A stretch of 57,669 bases of DNA from an uncultured Clostridia bacterium (GTDB lineage: Bacteria > Bacillota > Clostridia > UBA1381): NCBI GenBank assembly GCA_944393255.1, contig CALXZP010000070.1:1-57669 (forward strand), given 5' to 3'. Shown one piece after another: positions 32,438 to 42,436 of the stretch (positions within the stretch are counted from its first letter, which is position 1; each line of letters starts with the position of its first letter). Made by a program: the position numbers and the translations under genes. A model generated the notes under the pieces. That model had not been told where the DNA came from and made no database searches. It worked only from the letters and a program-made list of their open reading frames with translations.

Positions 32438-34291
32438 ATGAAGGTATTATTTGCGACCTCAGAGTGTGCGCCGTTTGTGAAAACGGGCGGCTTGGGAGAC
32501 GTTGCGGGATCGCTTCCGCAGGCTCTCAGAGAAAAAAATGTAGATGCAAGAGTTGTGCTGCCGCTCTATAACTGTATACCGCAGCATTTCAAGGATCAAA
32601 TGCGCTATATAGACCATATCTATATAGATATGGCGTGGCGCAAGCAGTATTGCGGGGTCTTTGAGCTGGAGTATAACAATTGCATATATTATTTTATAGA
32701 TAATAAATTTTATTTCAGCGGCGATAAGCCTTATGACTACATCCATCTTGACTGTGAGAAGTTCATATTCTTCTCAAAGGCGGTATTGTCGGTACTTCCG
32801 ACGATAGGCTTCAGACCGGATGTTATAAACTGCAACGACTGGCAGACAGGGCCCATCCCCGTTTTCCTTGATACGTTCCAGGATAATCCGTTTTTCAGAA
32901 ATATCAAAACGGTCATAACCATCCATAATCTCAAATTCCAGGGACGCTGGGATTTCAAGGGTATAAAGGACGCAATGGGTATATCTGATTACTATTTTAC
33001 GCCGGATAAGCTGGAATATTATAAGGATGCAAATCTGCTCAAGGGCGGAATGGTATATGCAAATAAGATATCCACAGTATCCGACACATATGCCTATGAA
33101 ATAACAACACCTCAGTACGGAGAGGGTCTTGATGCTCTGCTGCGCGCAAGAAGCGGAGATCTTGTAGGTATCGTAAACGGAATATCGTATGACGACTGGA
33201 ATCCGTCAAAGGACACGTTTATAAGCAAAAAGTACAATACGAGAACCTTCAGATCGGGTAAAGCTGCAAATAAAGCGGAGCTTCAGAGGGAAATGGGACT
33301 TCCCGAGGATCCGGGGAAAATGCTTATCGGTATCGTATCGCGTCTGACAGATCAGAAAGGTTTCGATCTTATAGCGTATAAGCTTGAAGAGCTCTGCAAC
33401 GGCGGTGCGCAGATAGTCGTGCTCGGTACCGGCGAGGAGCAGTATGAAAACCTGTTCAGACATTATTCATGGAAATACCCCGACAGATTTGCGGCGCGCA
33501 TAACATATTCAAATGAGCTTTCGCATAAGATATATGCGGGCTGCGACGCATTCTTGATGCCGTCGGCATTTGAGCCGTGCGGACTTTCGCAGCTGATATC
33601 CATGCATTACGGCACCGTTCCGATCGTAAGAGAAACGGGCGGATTAAAGGATACCGTGGCGCCTTACAACAAGTTCACCGGAGAGGGCACAGGCTTTACC
33701 TTTGCGCATTATAATGCCGATGATATGATCCAGTGCGTATGGCGTGCGATGGATGTTTATTATAACGACAAGAGCGCATGGGAGGCGATAGCAAAGCATG
33801 GTATGGACGCTGATTATTCATGGGGAGTATCGGCTGAGAAATATATCGATATGTATTGCGGACTTACCGGTCTTGAGAGACCGTCTGCCGGAAATATAAA
33901 AAAAAACAGTAAGCCCGAATGGGATCTAGAAAACTTACCGGATTTCGCGGAAAGGATACGCGGCGACTTTGCCAATTCCGAAAGTACGCTTGAACAGCTT
34001 GCTGCGGAGCGGGGTATAATAGAGGTGCCGGATCCGTTTGGGGGCGAAGAGCCGGATGCAGATCCGAGAGAGGTAAAGAAACCGGCAAAGAAAAAGACAA
34101 AAACGACGGCGGCAAAGAAGACGACCGCAGCAAAACCGAAAAAAACCGCTGCGAAGTCAACAAAGACTGCAAAGCCGAAAACGAGCGTAGGAAACGCGGT
34201 TGAGCGTATTGAAAAGGCGACCGCTCCCGCCTCGAAAAAGACGGCGGGCAGGACTGCCGGAAAGACTGCAAAGACTACAAAAAAATCTTAA
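32438..34291 (+). CDS. glgA: Glycogen synthase with histone-H1-like C-terminal tail
   Basis: 617 residues; transfers glucose from ADP-glucose onto glycogen. The GT5 core is about 1-480: ADP-glucose loop KTGGLGDV (15-22), NDWQTG, THNLKFQGRWD-like acceptor region, SRLTDQKGFDL, and MPSAFEPCGLSQLISMHYG. Usual bacterial GlgA ends near 480. Here an acidic linker (about 500-545, with GGEEPDADPRE) leads to about 70 residues built from Lys, Ala, Thr and Pro (KKPAKKKTKTTAAKKTTAAK and similar), like histone H1 tails. The start is ATG 32438 with GGAAAGGA upstream. Confidence 0.97.
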   Translation: MKVLFATSECAPFVKTGGLGDVAGSLPQALREKNVDARVVLPLYNCIPQHFKDQMRYIDHIYIDMAWRKQYCGVFELEYNNCIYYFIDNKFYFSGDKPYDYIHLDCEKFIFFSKAVLSVLPTIGFRPDVINCNDWQTGPIPVFLDTFQDNPFFRNIKTVITIHNLKFQGRWDFKGIKDAMGISDYYFTPDKLEYYKDANLLKGGMVYANKISTVSDTYAYEITTPQYGEGLDALLRARSGDLVGIVNGISYDDWNPSKDTFISKKYNTRTFRSGKAANKAELQREMGLPEDPGKMLIGIVSRLTDQKGFDLIAYKLEELCNGGAQIVVLGTGEEQYENLFRHYSWKYPDRFAARITYSNELSHKIYAGCDAFLMPSAFEPCGLSQLISMHYGTVPIVRETGGLKDTVAPYNKFTGEGTGFTFAHYNADDMIQCVWRAMDVYYNDKSAWEAIAKHGMDADYSWGVSAEKYIDMYCGLTGLERPSAGNIKKNSKPEWDLENLPDFAERIRGDFANSESTLEQLAAERGIIEVPDPFGGEEPDADPREVKKPAKKKTKTTAAKKTTAAKPKKTAAKSTKTAKPKTSVGNAVERIEKATAPASKKTAGRTAGKTAKTTKKS

Positions 34292-34357
34292 GTCTGAAAT
34301 AAAACAGATCGGCGCAGCCGAAAACCGTACAGACGAAACTAAGGAGAGTATGAAAGA

Positions 34358-36829
34358 ATGACAGTAAAAACAACAAAGAAGCTTACTCCGGATCAGGAGC
34401 TGCTTAAAAGTGAGATCATCGGAAAGATAAACAGACACTTTGGAAAGATCCTTGAAGATGCGACCCCTCATATGGTATATGCGGCATGTGCTCTGACAGT
34501 TCGTGACAAAATAATGGAAAAATGGGCTGTTTCGCACAAGGAAGTAAAGGAAGAGGGTTCAAAGAAGCTGTATTATCTGTCCTTTGAATTTCTCATGGGA
34601 AGACTTCTGTGCACTAATATCTTAAATCTTATGCAGACCGATGATTATAAGGCTGTATTGGAGGATCTGGGATATTCATTGCAGGATGTGGCAGAGCTTG
34701 AGAACGATGCAGGTCTCGGCAACGGCGGACTCGGACGTTTGGCGGCATGCTTTATCGACTCGCTTACGACACTGGATCTCCCGGCATACGGCTGCACGCT
34801 CAGGTATGAGTACGGTCTGTTCAGACAGAAGATAGTTGACGGATATCAGACAGAGCTTCCCGATTCGTGGCTTGAATACGGCAATGCTTGGGAAGTAGCG
34901 CGTCCGGAGGAAGCGGTCAAGGTCACTTTCGGAGGCGATGTTCATACGAACTGGGAAAACGGCGCTATGAAGATAACTTACAGCAATGAACGTTCGGTCA
35001 TAGCTATGCCGTACGATGTTCCGCTGTGCGGATATGATTCAAAGGTTGTCAATAAGCTGAGACTCTGGAGCGCCAAATCATCTACTGATTTCGATATGCG
35101 CGCATTCAATCAGGGCGATTATATAAGGGCAACTGAGGAGAAGGAGCTTGCCGAGGTGATCTCAAAGGTACTCTATCCGGAAGATAATCACACCGAGGGT
35201 AAGGAGCTTCGTATGAAGCAGCAGTATTTCCTTGTATCAGCTACACTGCAGTGGATACTTAAGGAATTTGAAATGCGCAACGGCGAGGACTGGGGTCTGC
35301 TTCCCGAGAAAATAGTTATCCATATAAACGACACTCATCCGACGATGGCCATACCGGAGATGATGCGTCTGCTCATGGATGAAAAGGGACTCGGCTGGGA
35401 CGAAGCATGGGATATCGTAACGCATGTGTTCGCGTATACGAACCATACGGTAATGAGCGAGGCGCTTGAGAAGTGGCCGCAGGATATGTTCAGAAGGATA
35501 CTTCCGAGACTTTATATGATTCTCGAGGAAATGAACAGACGTCTTATGGAGAGGATAGAGGCGTTCTATCCCGGCGACCGTGCGAAGCACGAGTATATGG
35601 CTATACTTGCAAATAACCAGGTATCAATGGCGAACACCTGTCTTGCAAGCTGCTTTGCGGTCAACGGTGTTTCAAAGCTGCATACGGATATCCTTAAGAC
35701 TGACATCTTCAAAGATTATTATCTTATGGATAAAGAGAGGTTCCATGCGATAACAAACGGTATAACATTCAGAAGATGGATAGCGAACTGCAATCCGGAG
35801 CTTACAAAGCTTATCGATGATACTATCGGCAAGGGCTGGCTCAAGGATTCGGAAAAGCTTGCGAAGCTTGCAGAGTATGCGGAGAATGCGGCGTTCCAGA
35901 AAAAGTTTGATTCCATAAAGCGGGCGAATAAGAAGATGGTCGCGGATTATATACTTGAGCATAACGGTATCAAGGTTGATCCGGATTCGATTTTCGATAT
36001 TCAGTGCAAGAGACTGCATGAATATAAGCGCCAGATGATGAATGTACTCCATATAATCGCCGAATATAACAGGATCCTGGCTGATAAGGACTATGCGGAG
36101 AAATATTATCCCAAGACCTATATCTTCGGAGCTAAGGCGGCTCCGGGCTATAAGCGTGCAAAGCTTATAATAAAGCTTATAAATTCCGTAGGCGATATGA
36201 TAAACAACGATGAGCGCATAAATAATAAGATAAAGGTCGTATTTATCGAAAATTACGGCGTTTCGATCGCCGAGAAGCTTGTGACTGCCGCGGATGTATC
36301 GGAGCAGATCTCCACAGCCGGAAAGGAAGCTTCGGGAACGGGCAATATGAAGTTTATGCTTAACGGCGCAGTAACGGTCGGTACGATGGACGGCGCTAAT
36401 GTAGAGATGTACGAACAGGTCGGAGAGGATAATATCTATATATTCGGTCTGCGTTCCGACGAGGTCGCAGCCCGCGCAAATATACCGGGCGGCGATGAAG
36501 TGAAGAATATATATGCTACGAACGCGGTTCTGAGGCATGCGCTTGAGCAGCTTATAGACGGAAGCATAGTTCCGGAGAACACAAATCTGTTCATGGATCT
36601 TTACAATACGCTTCTGTTCGGTGATTACGGTTATCCGGACACCTATATGGTTCTGCGTGATTTTGAAGACTACATGCAGACACAGGAACAGATATCGAAG
36701 GATTATCAGGACAGAAAGAGCTGGATCGCTAAGCAGATAATGAATACTGCTATGGCAGGGTATTTCTCGAGCGACAGAACGATCCGTGAATATAATGATC
36801 TTATCTGGCATCTGACGCCGATCAAGTAA
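34358..36829 (+). CDS. glgP: Glycogen/starch/alpha-glucan phosphorylase
   Basis: 823 residues, the full GT35 length. It releases glucose-1-phosphate from glycogen ends using pyridoxal phosphate. The PLP lysine is in EASGTGNMKFMLNGAVTVGTMDGANVE (near residue 664). NGGLGRLAACFIDSL and the NDTHPTMAIPEMMRLL motif are intact. The start is ATG 34358 with AAGGAGAG upstream. The 66 bases after glgA contain no terminator, so co-transcription is likely. Confidence 0.98.
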   Translation: MTVKTTKKLTPDQELLKSEIIGKINRHFGKILEDATPHMVYAACALTVRDKIMEKWAVSHKEVKEEGSKKLYYLSFEFLMGRLLCTNILNLMQTDDYKAVLEDLGYSLQDVAELENDAGLGNGGLGRLAACFIDSLTTLDLPAYGCTLRYEYGLFRQKIVDGYQTELPDSWLEYGNAWEVARPEEAVKVTFGGDVHTNWENGAMKITYSNERSVIAMPYDVPLCGYDSKVVNKLRLWSAKSSTDFDMRAFNQGDYIRATEEKELAEVISKVLYPEDNHTEGKELRMKQQYFLVSATLQWILKEFEMRNGEDWGLLPEKIVIHINDTHPTMAIPEMMRLLMDEKGLGWDEAWDIVTHVFAYTNHTVMSEALEKWPQDMFRRILPRLYMILEEMNRRLMERIEAFYPGDRAKHEYMAILANNQVSMANTCLASCFAVNGVSKLHTDILKTDIFKDYYLMDKERFHAITNGITFRRWIANCNPELTKLIDDTIGKGWLKDSEKLAKLAEYAENAAFQKKFDSIKRANKKMVADYILEHNGIKVDPDSIFDIQCKRLHEYKRQMMNVLHIIAEYNRILADKDYAEKYYPKTYIFGAKAAPGYKRAKLIIKLINSVGDMINNDERINNKIKVVFIENYGVSIAEKLVTAADVSEQISTAGKEASGTGNMKFMLNGAVTVGTMDGANVEMYEQVGEDNIYIFGLRSDEVAARANIPGGDEVKNIYATNAVLRHALEQLIDGSIVPENTNLFMDLYNTLLFGDYGYPDTYMVLRDFEDYMQTQEQISKDYQDRKSWIAKQIMNTAMAGYFSSDRTIREYNDLIWHLTPIK

Positions 36830-36872
36830 GGCGGATACAGAACGCTTAGAATCTATGCATAAACACCATTTA

Positions 36873-36938
36873 CCGCCGCAGCGGCATTTTACCGCTGCGG
36901 CGGATAAAAGATCCCGGATGACTGTTGGGATTTTTTTT
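36873..36938 (+). terminator. Double hairpin terminator after glgP
   Basis: A perfect 12-bp GC-rich stem CCGCCGCAGCGG/CCGCTGCGGCGG (36873-36903) is followed by a 10-bp stem AAAAGATCCC/GGGATTTTTT (one G-T) running into a T-tract. The first hairpin has no U-tract and may protect the 3' end. Confidence 0.85.
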
Positions 36939-36979
36939 ATGGGATCATCATATATTATCGTAGGAGATCAGGAGAAATT

Positions 36980-38917
36980 ATGAAGATAGAACATAATTCC
37001 AGACAAGAATTTTTTCGGGCTCCGTTCGGCGCCGTAACATGCGGTACGGAGGTGCGGCTGAGGATATCGGCTTACGGAATGGGTATACCGCGCTCTGTAA
37101 AAATAATTTATAAGACAGATAACGGTGACGCGGTATACAAGGATATGCCATACGTTTTTTCGGTGCTTGACAGCTGCATATATGAGACCGTAATAAAAGT
37201 TCCGGATGAACCGGGTCTGATATGGTATTATTTTGAGCTTGAAACGGACATAGGAGTTGTATATTATGGAAACAACTCTGAAAATCTCGGCGGGAAGGGC
37301 GAAATGAGCTTTCAAACGCCGTCGCATTCATTCCAGATAACTATTTACGATAAGGATTACAAGACGCCGGATTGGTTCAAGGAGGCCATAGCGTATCAGA
37401 TATTTCCGGACAGATTTTATAATGGGAACGAGGACGGTTCATTTCTGTATGAGGACGGAGATATAATAAAACGGAATTGGGGAGAACAGCCGTACTATAA
37501 GGCGGAGCAGTTCGGCGGTGAGTACAAGAATAATGACTTTTTCGGAGGAAATCTGAAAGGGATAATAAAAAAGCTGCCGTATCTTGAGGAGCTTGGGATA
37601 ACGGTCATTTATCTTAATCCGATATTCAGATCGTGTTCCAACCATAAATATAATACGGGCAATTACGAGGAGATAGATCCGAGCTTCGGCGATGAGGAGA
37701 CCTTCAGGAAGCTTTGCTCGGAGGCAAAAAAGCGCGGTATCAGGATAATACTTGACGGCGTGTTCAATCATACAGGCTCCGACAGCAAATATTTCAATAA
37801 ATTCGGTAATTATGACAGTGTTGGCGCATACCAGTCGAAAAATTCGCCGTACTATACATGGTATAACTTTATGGATTATCCGGATGTATATGAATCGTGG
37901 TGGGGGATCGACACCCTGCCGCAGATAGTCGAAACCAGTCCGGAGCTCAGGGAGTATCTGCTTTCCGGCAAAAACGCCATAATCAAAAAATGGCTGAGGT
38001 GCGGTGCGTCCGGCTGGAGACTGGACGTGGTAGACGAACTTCCGGACTTTTTTGTAAAGGAGCTTCGGAAAAACGTGAAAGAAACCGATCCCGACGCGGT
38101 TATAATCGGAGAGGTTTGGGAGGACGCTTCAAACAAGATAGCCTATGGCGAACGGCGCCGGTATTTTTACGGCGACGAGCTTGATTCCGTTATGAATTAT
38201 CCGTTAAGGAATGCCCTTATAGACATGGCGCTTTGCAGGATAGACGCGGTGGAATTTAACAGGCGCATAATGAGTCTCAAAGAGAATTATCCCGCTCCGG
38301 CATTCTATTCTCTGTTAAATATGCTTTCGTCGCATGACGTTGAAAGAATAGTGACGCTTATGGGCGGCGTTCCGAACAGGCATGAAGTCAGCCGTGAAGA
38401 ACAGGCGGAATTCAGCCTGAACGGCTATGCTCTTGAGATAGCAAGGAAGCGGGTCAAGCTGCTCGTAGGAATGATAATGACAATGCCGGGCGTTCCCTGT
38501 CTGTTCTACGGCGATGAGCTGGGCGTTCAGGGATACGGCGACCCGTTCTGCCGAAGCCCGTTCCCGTGGGACGCTATGGACGAAACGGATCCCAATGCCG
38601 AGATGCGCACATGGATAAAGTCGCTTACAAAGCTGCGCAGATCGGCAACGGCTCTGAGCTTAGGCCGCTTCAATTATGTGCACAGGATAGGCTATACCTA
38701 TGGATATATCAGAGAATATGAAAGTGATAAGTATATAATACTCGGGAACTTTGACAGCACCATGAAGGATATACGTCTCGACGCGGCAAGATACGGAGTG
38801 ACGAGCCTGCGCGTACTTCTTTCAACGGATAACTGCAGCGGTGAGTATGAATCCTGCGACGGTATATTCTTTATAAAGACAGCGCCGCAGTCTCTTGTTA
38901 TCTTTAAGGCAGAATAA
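36980..38917 (+). CDS. GH13 alpha-glucan hydrolase (neopullulanase/maltogenic-amylase type)
   Basis: 645 residues, no signal peptide, so intracellular. An N-terminal beta-sandwich (about 1-115, CBM34-like) precedes the GH13 barrel starting WFKEAIAYQIFPDRF. Conserved regions are DGVFNHTG, GWRLDVVDELP (nucleophile Asp near 348), IIGEVWEDA (acid Glu near 377) and LSSHDVERI. FRSCSNHKYNTGNYEEIDPSFG is typical of cyclomaltodextrinase/neopullulanase relatives. It probably trims branched maltodextrins left by the phosphorylase. The start is ATG 36980 with AGGAGATCAGGAG upstream. Exact bond specificity cannot be read. Confidence 0.93.
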   Translation: MKIEHNSRQEFFRAPFGAVTCGTEVRLRISAYGMGIPRSVKIIYKTDNGDAVYKDMPYVFSVLDSCIYETVIKVPDEPGLIWYYFELETDIGVVYYGNNSENLGGKGEMSFQTPSHSFQITIYDKDYKTPDWFKEAIAYQIFPDRFYNGNEDGSFLYEDGDIIKRNWGEQPYYKAEQFGGEYKNNDFFGGNLKGIIKKLPYLEELGITVIYLNPIFRSCSNHKYNTGNYEEIDPSFGDEETFRKLCSEAKKRGIRIILDGVFNHTGSDSKYFNKFGNYDSVGAYQSKNSPYYTWYNFMDYPDVYESWWGIDTLPQIVETSPELREYLLSGKNAIIKKWLRCGASGWRLDVVDELPDFFVKELRKNVKETDPDAVIIGEVWEDASNKIAYGERRRYFYGDELDSVMNYPLRNALIDMALCRIDAVEFNRRIMSLKENYPAPAFYSLLNMLSSHDVERIVTLMGGVPNRHEVSREEQAEFSLNGYALEIARKRVKLLVGMIMTMPGVPCLFYGDELGVQGYGDPFCRSPFPWDAMDETDPNAEMRTWIKSLTKLRRSATALSLGRFNYVHRIGYTYGYIREYESDKYIILGNFDSTMKDIRLDAARYGVTSLRVLLSTDNCSGEYESCDGIFFIKTAPQSLVIFKAE

Positions 38918-39125
38918 CTCGGAGAGAGCAGGCCTCATGCCGGATATTTTCGTAATACCCGGCAGAGCTGCTGTATTATATAAATCATAAATACACTGCA
39001 TACAATTCCGGATCTGCGTGGATCTGACAGATGATTGCTTGGATTTTACATATAGCGGATAAACAACAACAGTTTTATCCATGATCTATGTAAATAACAT
39101 ATTGATATGCGGAGGGGAGAGACTT

Positions 39126-40385
39126 ATGCGTCAGAAAGAAGGTTTTTCGCGCGATCTTTGTGATAATGAGGAAAATAAAAGCTTTGAAAGACTTGTATTG
39201 CAGGACGCCGCGCTGGTCAAGCCTATACTCAGGGAGCGGTTCTTAAAGGATTATATACTCGGTATCGGCGATGCAGACGAAGCTTTTAATATGTATTGCA
39301 GCGCATTCGCGGCGGACAGGCGTATGCCGGTCAGAATGGCGGTAATAAAACCGAATAAAATGAATACGTATGACGATCTGTTTTACATAAAAAACACTGC
39401 CGGGAGGTGTTTCGGGGATGAACGGCTCACTCTTAATACGTCTATGCAGGACTGTGTGCTGCTGATCTCGGATGAGCCTGACAGCAGGGATATGGACGGG
39501 CTTTTGCAGCATATTGCGTATATAGTACATGAATGTTACGGCTTGGACATAATATCTGTGTACAGCCGTGTGATACCTATCAATGAGGCTCCGGAGGTAT
39601 TCAGAAGATTGAGGTCGTGCACAGAATATTCGTTTTATTCTGAAACAACAAAGGTGATATGCGAAAGAGATATAAGCATAAGTACGGATCCGGTCACGCT
39701 TACTCCTCAGTATACAGGTATTGAAGAAGCGGTTTTGGGCGGTAATGAAAAAAAGACGCTCATCCTGCTCGAGGAATTCTTTTCCGAGCTTGAGCGGAGT
39801 ATGCCGACTCCGGCGGTGGCTAAGACATATTGTCTGGAGCTGTATGTCTGCATGATCCGCTGCTGTGATGTTGAAAGCATCGATATATATATGAAAGGCA
39901 TCGTATCTATCCAGGAGGGCAGAGGATTTAATGAGATAAAAGAGTTTATAAAAATCAAGGCGGCTGAGATCGCAAGGTCGAATGCGCCGAAAAATATCAA
40001 TATTTACAGCTCTCTTATCAAAGATACTATTCGTATCATAGATGAAAATATCGGAAATGAAAAGCTGTCTCTGCGATGGATCGCCGGAACGGTGCTTTAT
40101 ACCAATGTTGACTATCTGGGCAAGATCTTCAAAAAAGAAACAGGCATGAACTTTTCGCATTATGTTATGGAAAAGCGCATGGAGCTGGCAAAGGCTCTTA
40201 TCATGGAGGGCAGGAATGAAAGGATATACGAGGTGGCGGAAAAGGTAGGATACGGTTCCAATTCACAGTATTTCAGCCAGGTATTTAAAAAGTACACCGG
40301 TATATCTCCGCTTGAATACAAGGAGATAGCGAGATTATCCTCAAAGAAGCTTTCGGGCAGCGATTTGAAAAAGACGGTCGTGTGA
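39126..40385 (+). CDS. AraC-family transcriptional regulator
   Basis: 419 residues. The C-terminal about 100 form two helix-turn-helix motifs of the AraC type: LSLRWIAGTVLYTNVDYLGKIFKKETGMNFSHYV and YEVAEKVGYGSNSQYFSQVFKKYTGISPLEY. The N-terminal about 300 residues are a sensor region without a recognisable cupin, so the ligand is unknown. The start is ATG 39126 with GGAGGGGAG upstream. Being the last gene in the same orientation after the glycogen genes, it may control them; this is inference from position. Confidence 0.9.
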   Translation: MRQKEGFSRDLCDNEENKSFERLVLQDAALVKPILRERFLKDYILGIGDADEAFNMYCSAFAADRRMPVRMAVIKPNKMNTYDDLFYIKNTAGRCFGDERLTLNTSMQDCVLLISDEPDSRDMDGLLQHIAYIVHECYGLDIISVYSRVIPINEAPEVFRRLRSCTEYSFYSETTKVICERDISISTDPVTLTPQYTGIEEAVLGGNEKKTLILLEEFFSELERSMPTPAVAKTYCLELYVCMIRCCDVESIDIYMKGIVSIQEGRGFNEIKEFIKIKAAEIARSNAPKNINIYSSLIKDTIRIIDENIGNEKLSLRWIAGTVLYTNVDYLGKIFKKETGMNFSHYVMEKRMELAKALIMEGRNERIYEVAEKVGYGSNSQYFSQVFKKYTGISPLEYKEIARLSSKKLSGSDLKKTVV

Positions 40386-40445
40386 CCGGGAAAAGGGACG
40401 TTCTGAGCCTCTCAGGCGGCAAGCCTTATTTTTAAATTTTTGCAG

Positions 40446-40500
40446 AAAAAACTACGGACTGAGCATACCTTACGGTTCTTGCCCGATCCGTAGTTTTTTT
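40446..40500. terminator. Bidirectional terminator after the AraC-type gene
   Basis: The stem AAAAACTACGGA/TCCGTAGTTTTT with a long loop has a T-tract on the plus strand and matching A-run (T-run on minus) on the other. It can end the AraC-type gene and also the stalk-domain gene beyond 40686. Confidence 0.8.
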
Positions 40501-40685
40501 GTGTAAAATTTTTAGGCGGATCAAATTTCTGTGATCAAATGATTTTTGCGGGCAGTTGCGGCAGCCCTGCCTCTCTGCTGATTTTCTTCAATATCAATGA
40601 CCGATAGTGTGAAATATGTGTTATCGCTTATATATGAATTATATAATAAAATCGGCAATATTCTAATGCTTGTCTCGTTATCGAA

Positions 40686-41265
40686 TTACTGATTATTCTG
40701 AAGCTCCTCCATCTCCGCTTTCAATGACTCTATATATTGCTCCGGAAGTCCTCTCTGCTCCAATTCCTCAAACGAGAGTATATCGCCCCTCCAATTTAAA
40801 ACGCCCTCAGCGGTTACGGTATATTCATCTCCCTGAAAAACATTCACTACCCCTTCCTCCGGTACGTACTGTGCCATATATCCGTCCATCAGCGATATTA
40901 GATCCACATATTCCATATATGTTCTTCCGTCAATATTTGCAACGGGAACATCTATGTTAAAAGCGCTGCCATTTACGGAGCATACTGTATCGTTTGTGCT
41001 GATGATTATATTTGTCTCATCCTTATTTATGATGATAGACTTATCTTCATCATTCCACGCCACGGTATATCCCATATACTCGCTTATTCCTCTTATCGGA
41101 AGCATAACATTCCCGATATCATCAACATACGCCTGGCCGTTTTCAAACGATATCTGTTCAAAATCAATTTTAACATTTAGATTTTGATTTGCAAATGCAG
41201 GTGCAGCTGCAAAAATCAAAGAAAACAACCCCAATATTATCTTTTTTATGATAAAGCACCCCTTT
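40686..41265 (-). CDS. Secreted stalk-domain (copper amine oxidase N-terminal-like) protein
   Basis: About 190 residues. A signal peptide (KKIILGLFSLIFAAAPAFA, cut before NQNLNV) is followed by a stalk/CuAO_N1-type domain with YVDDIGNVMLPIRGISEYMGYTVAWNDEDKSIIINK and INVD...DGRTYMEYVDLISLMDG. Such domains sit on Clostridial cell-surface proteins. The ribosome site AAAAGGGG precedes an ATA codon exactly where an ATG-Lys-Lys start would be expected; upstream only TTG 41273 is in frame, before the ribosome site. The 5' end is therefore approximate. Confidence 0.75.
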
Positions 41266-41273
41266 TCTTGCAA

Positions 41274-41772
41274 GATAGCGTAAAGTGTTTTTATGTATTA
41301 CTACGAAAACCTTAGCAGCTATCCGGTTTTTTATTGTATTCCTCCTGCAATACTTTCATTTTTACAGTTCCGTTGCAATAGGTAAATCACCTGTGGTTAT
41401 TGAACAATTTGAAGATATCTCCGTTTTCGAAGATCTGTTAATACTGTTTATTTTATACATCTTTACTGTATCATTAACAATATTTTTCAAACCGGCATTC
41501 TGCACAAGCACAGACACTAAACCATATTATATTTTTCGTGTGAACATACTATATTTCTTTATATCATTCTCCCAAATCCTATAACATCCGTTTTATCTGC
41601 TAAGGCTCTGAAATAGAATATATCAACACATTGCTAGTATACTCTGTTTTGCTATGTTATTCTCAAAAACATGGACACGACCGTGTTGACCAATCGATCA
41701 GGATTGCCTTAGATGTATTTCACACTTGTTTATAGTTTACCGGTTGACTGTTTCATTGTACGGCAAGCAGTT
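41274..41772. other. AT-rich interval without convincing gene
   Basis: No frame here has both a ribosome site and a recognisable product. A 99-codon plus-strand frame (41285-41584) is hydrophobic but lacks a ribosome site and is probably chance. A 16-codon minus-strand frame follows GCAATACTTTC near 41370. The interval separates two minus-strand secreted-protein genes. Confidence 0.6.
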
Positions 41773-42345
41773 TTAACTATGTCTTACATGATATGATGCA
41801 TTTCCCGGAGTACCCCAGGTACTAAAGCGACAATAAAAAGTGCCTGATGTATTTAGACCATTGAGTAAATAACTTATATTAGTGTCTATATTTTCTAATA
41901 CCGCTTTAACAGCATCATCTTCGATTGAAGGACTTGATCCTTTCATTTCATTTAAGCTGATATTGTATTGCGAGCCGCCGCTAAAACTTGTAACAGCTAT
42001 ATCCAAGCTTCCGTTGACATCTAATGTGAACGTCTTTCCTCTATTACCCACTCTATATAAATCGCTTTTCTTAATATAAACACTATCAGCCATTGGAAGT
42101 GTTAATGCAAAAGGCAATAATTCCTCTGCCTTATGGTTGGTAAGTGTGACTGATATATTAGGATCATATATAGTTACCGTTACACCGGTGGCCTCATCAA
42201 TATATTTGACGGGATTTTCCTGAGTCGCTAAAGTTGTATCAACTTCTGAGTATGGCGGTATATCTTCAGCAAAAGCACTAACACTCATAGCCGATACAGC
42301 CATCATAACAGACAAACCCATTGTTATGATCTTCTTCAATTTCAT
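41773..42345 (-). CDS. Small secreted protein of unknown function
   Basis: 190 residues. A textbook signal peptide (KLKKIITMGLSVMMAVSAMSVSAFA, cut before EDIPP) precedes about 165 residues rich in Ser, Thr, Asn and Val. A segment GVTVTIYDPNISVTLTNHKAEELLPFALTLPMADSVYI looks like beta-strand; the end (TWGTPGNASYHVRHS) is Gly/Ser/His-rich. I recognise no family. The start is ATG 42345 with AGGCAGGT seven bases upstream. It lies between the stalk gene and a duplicated piece of it, downstream of a two-component system on the same strand. Confidence 0.75.
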   Translation of the reverse strand: MKLKKIITMGLSVMMAVSAMSVSAFAEDIPPYSEVDTTLATQENPVKYIDEATGVTVTIYDPNISVTLTNHKAEELLPFALTLPMADSVYIKKSDLYRVGNRGKTFTLDVNGSLDIAVTSFSGGSQYNISLNEMKGSSPSIEDDAVKAVLENIDTNISYLLNGLNTSGTFYCRFSTWGTPGNASYHVRHS

Positions 42346-42436
42346 TGTGATTACCTGCCTTTCTTAAAATCACGTTATTTATTTGTCTATTCTCACTCCG
42401 GCACTATTAACAAGCATATTTTATATGATTGCAATA

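Noticed and set aside
35672..36811. 379-codon minus-strand frame
   Set aside because: Antisense to glgP; no ribosome site and no recognisable domain.
41285..41584. 99-codon hydrophobic plus-strand frame
   Set aside because: No ribosome site, compositionally explained by AT-rich DNA, and opposite to neighbouring genes.
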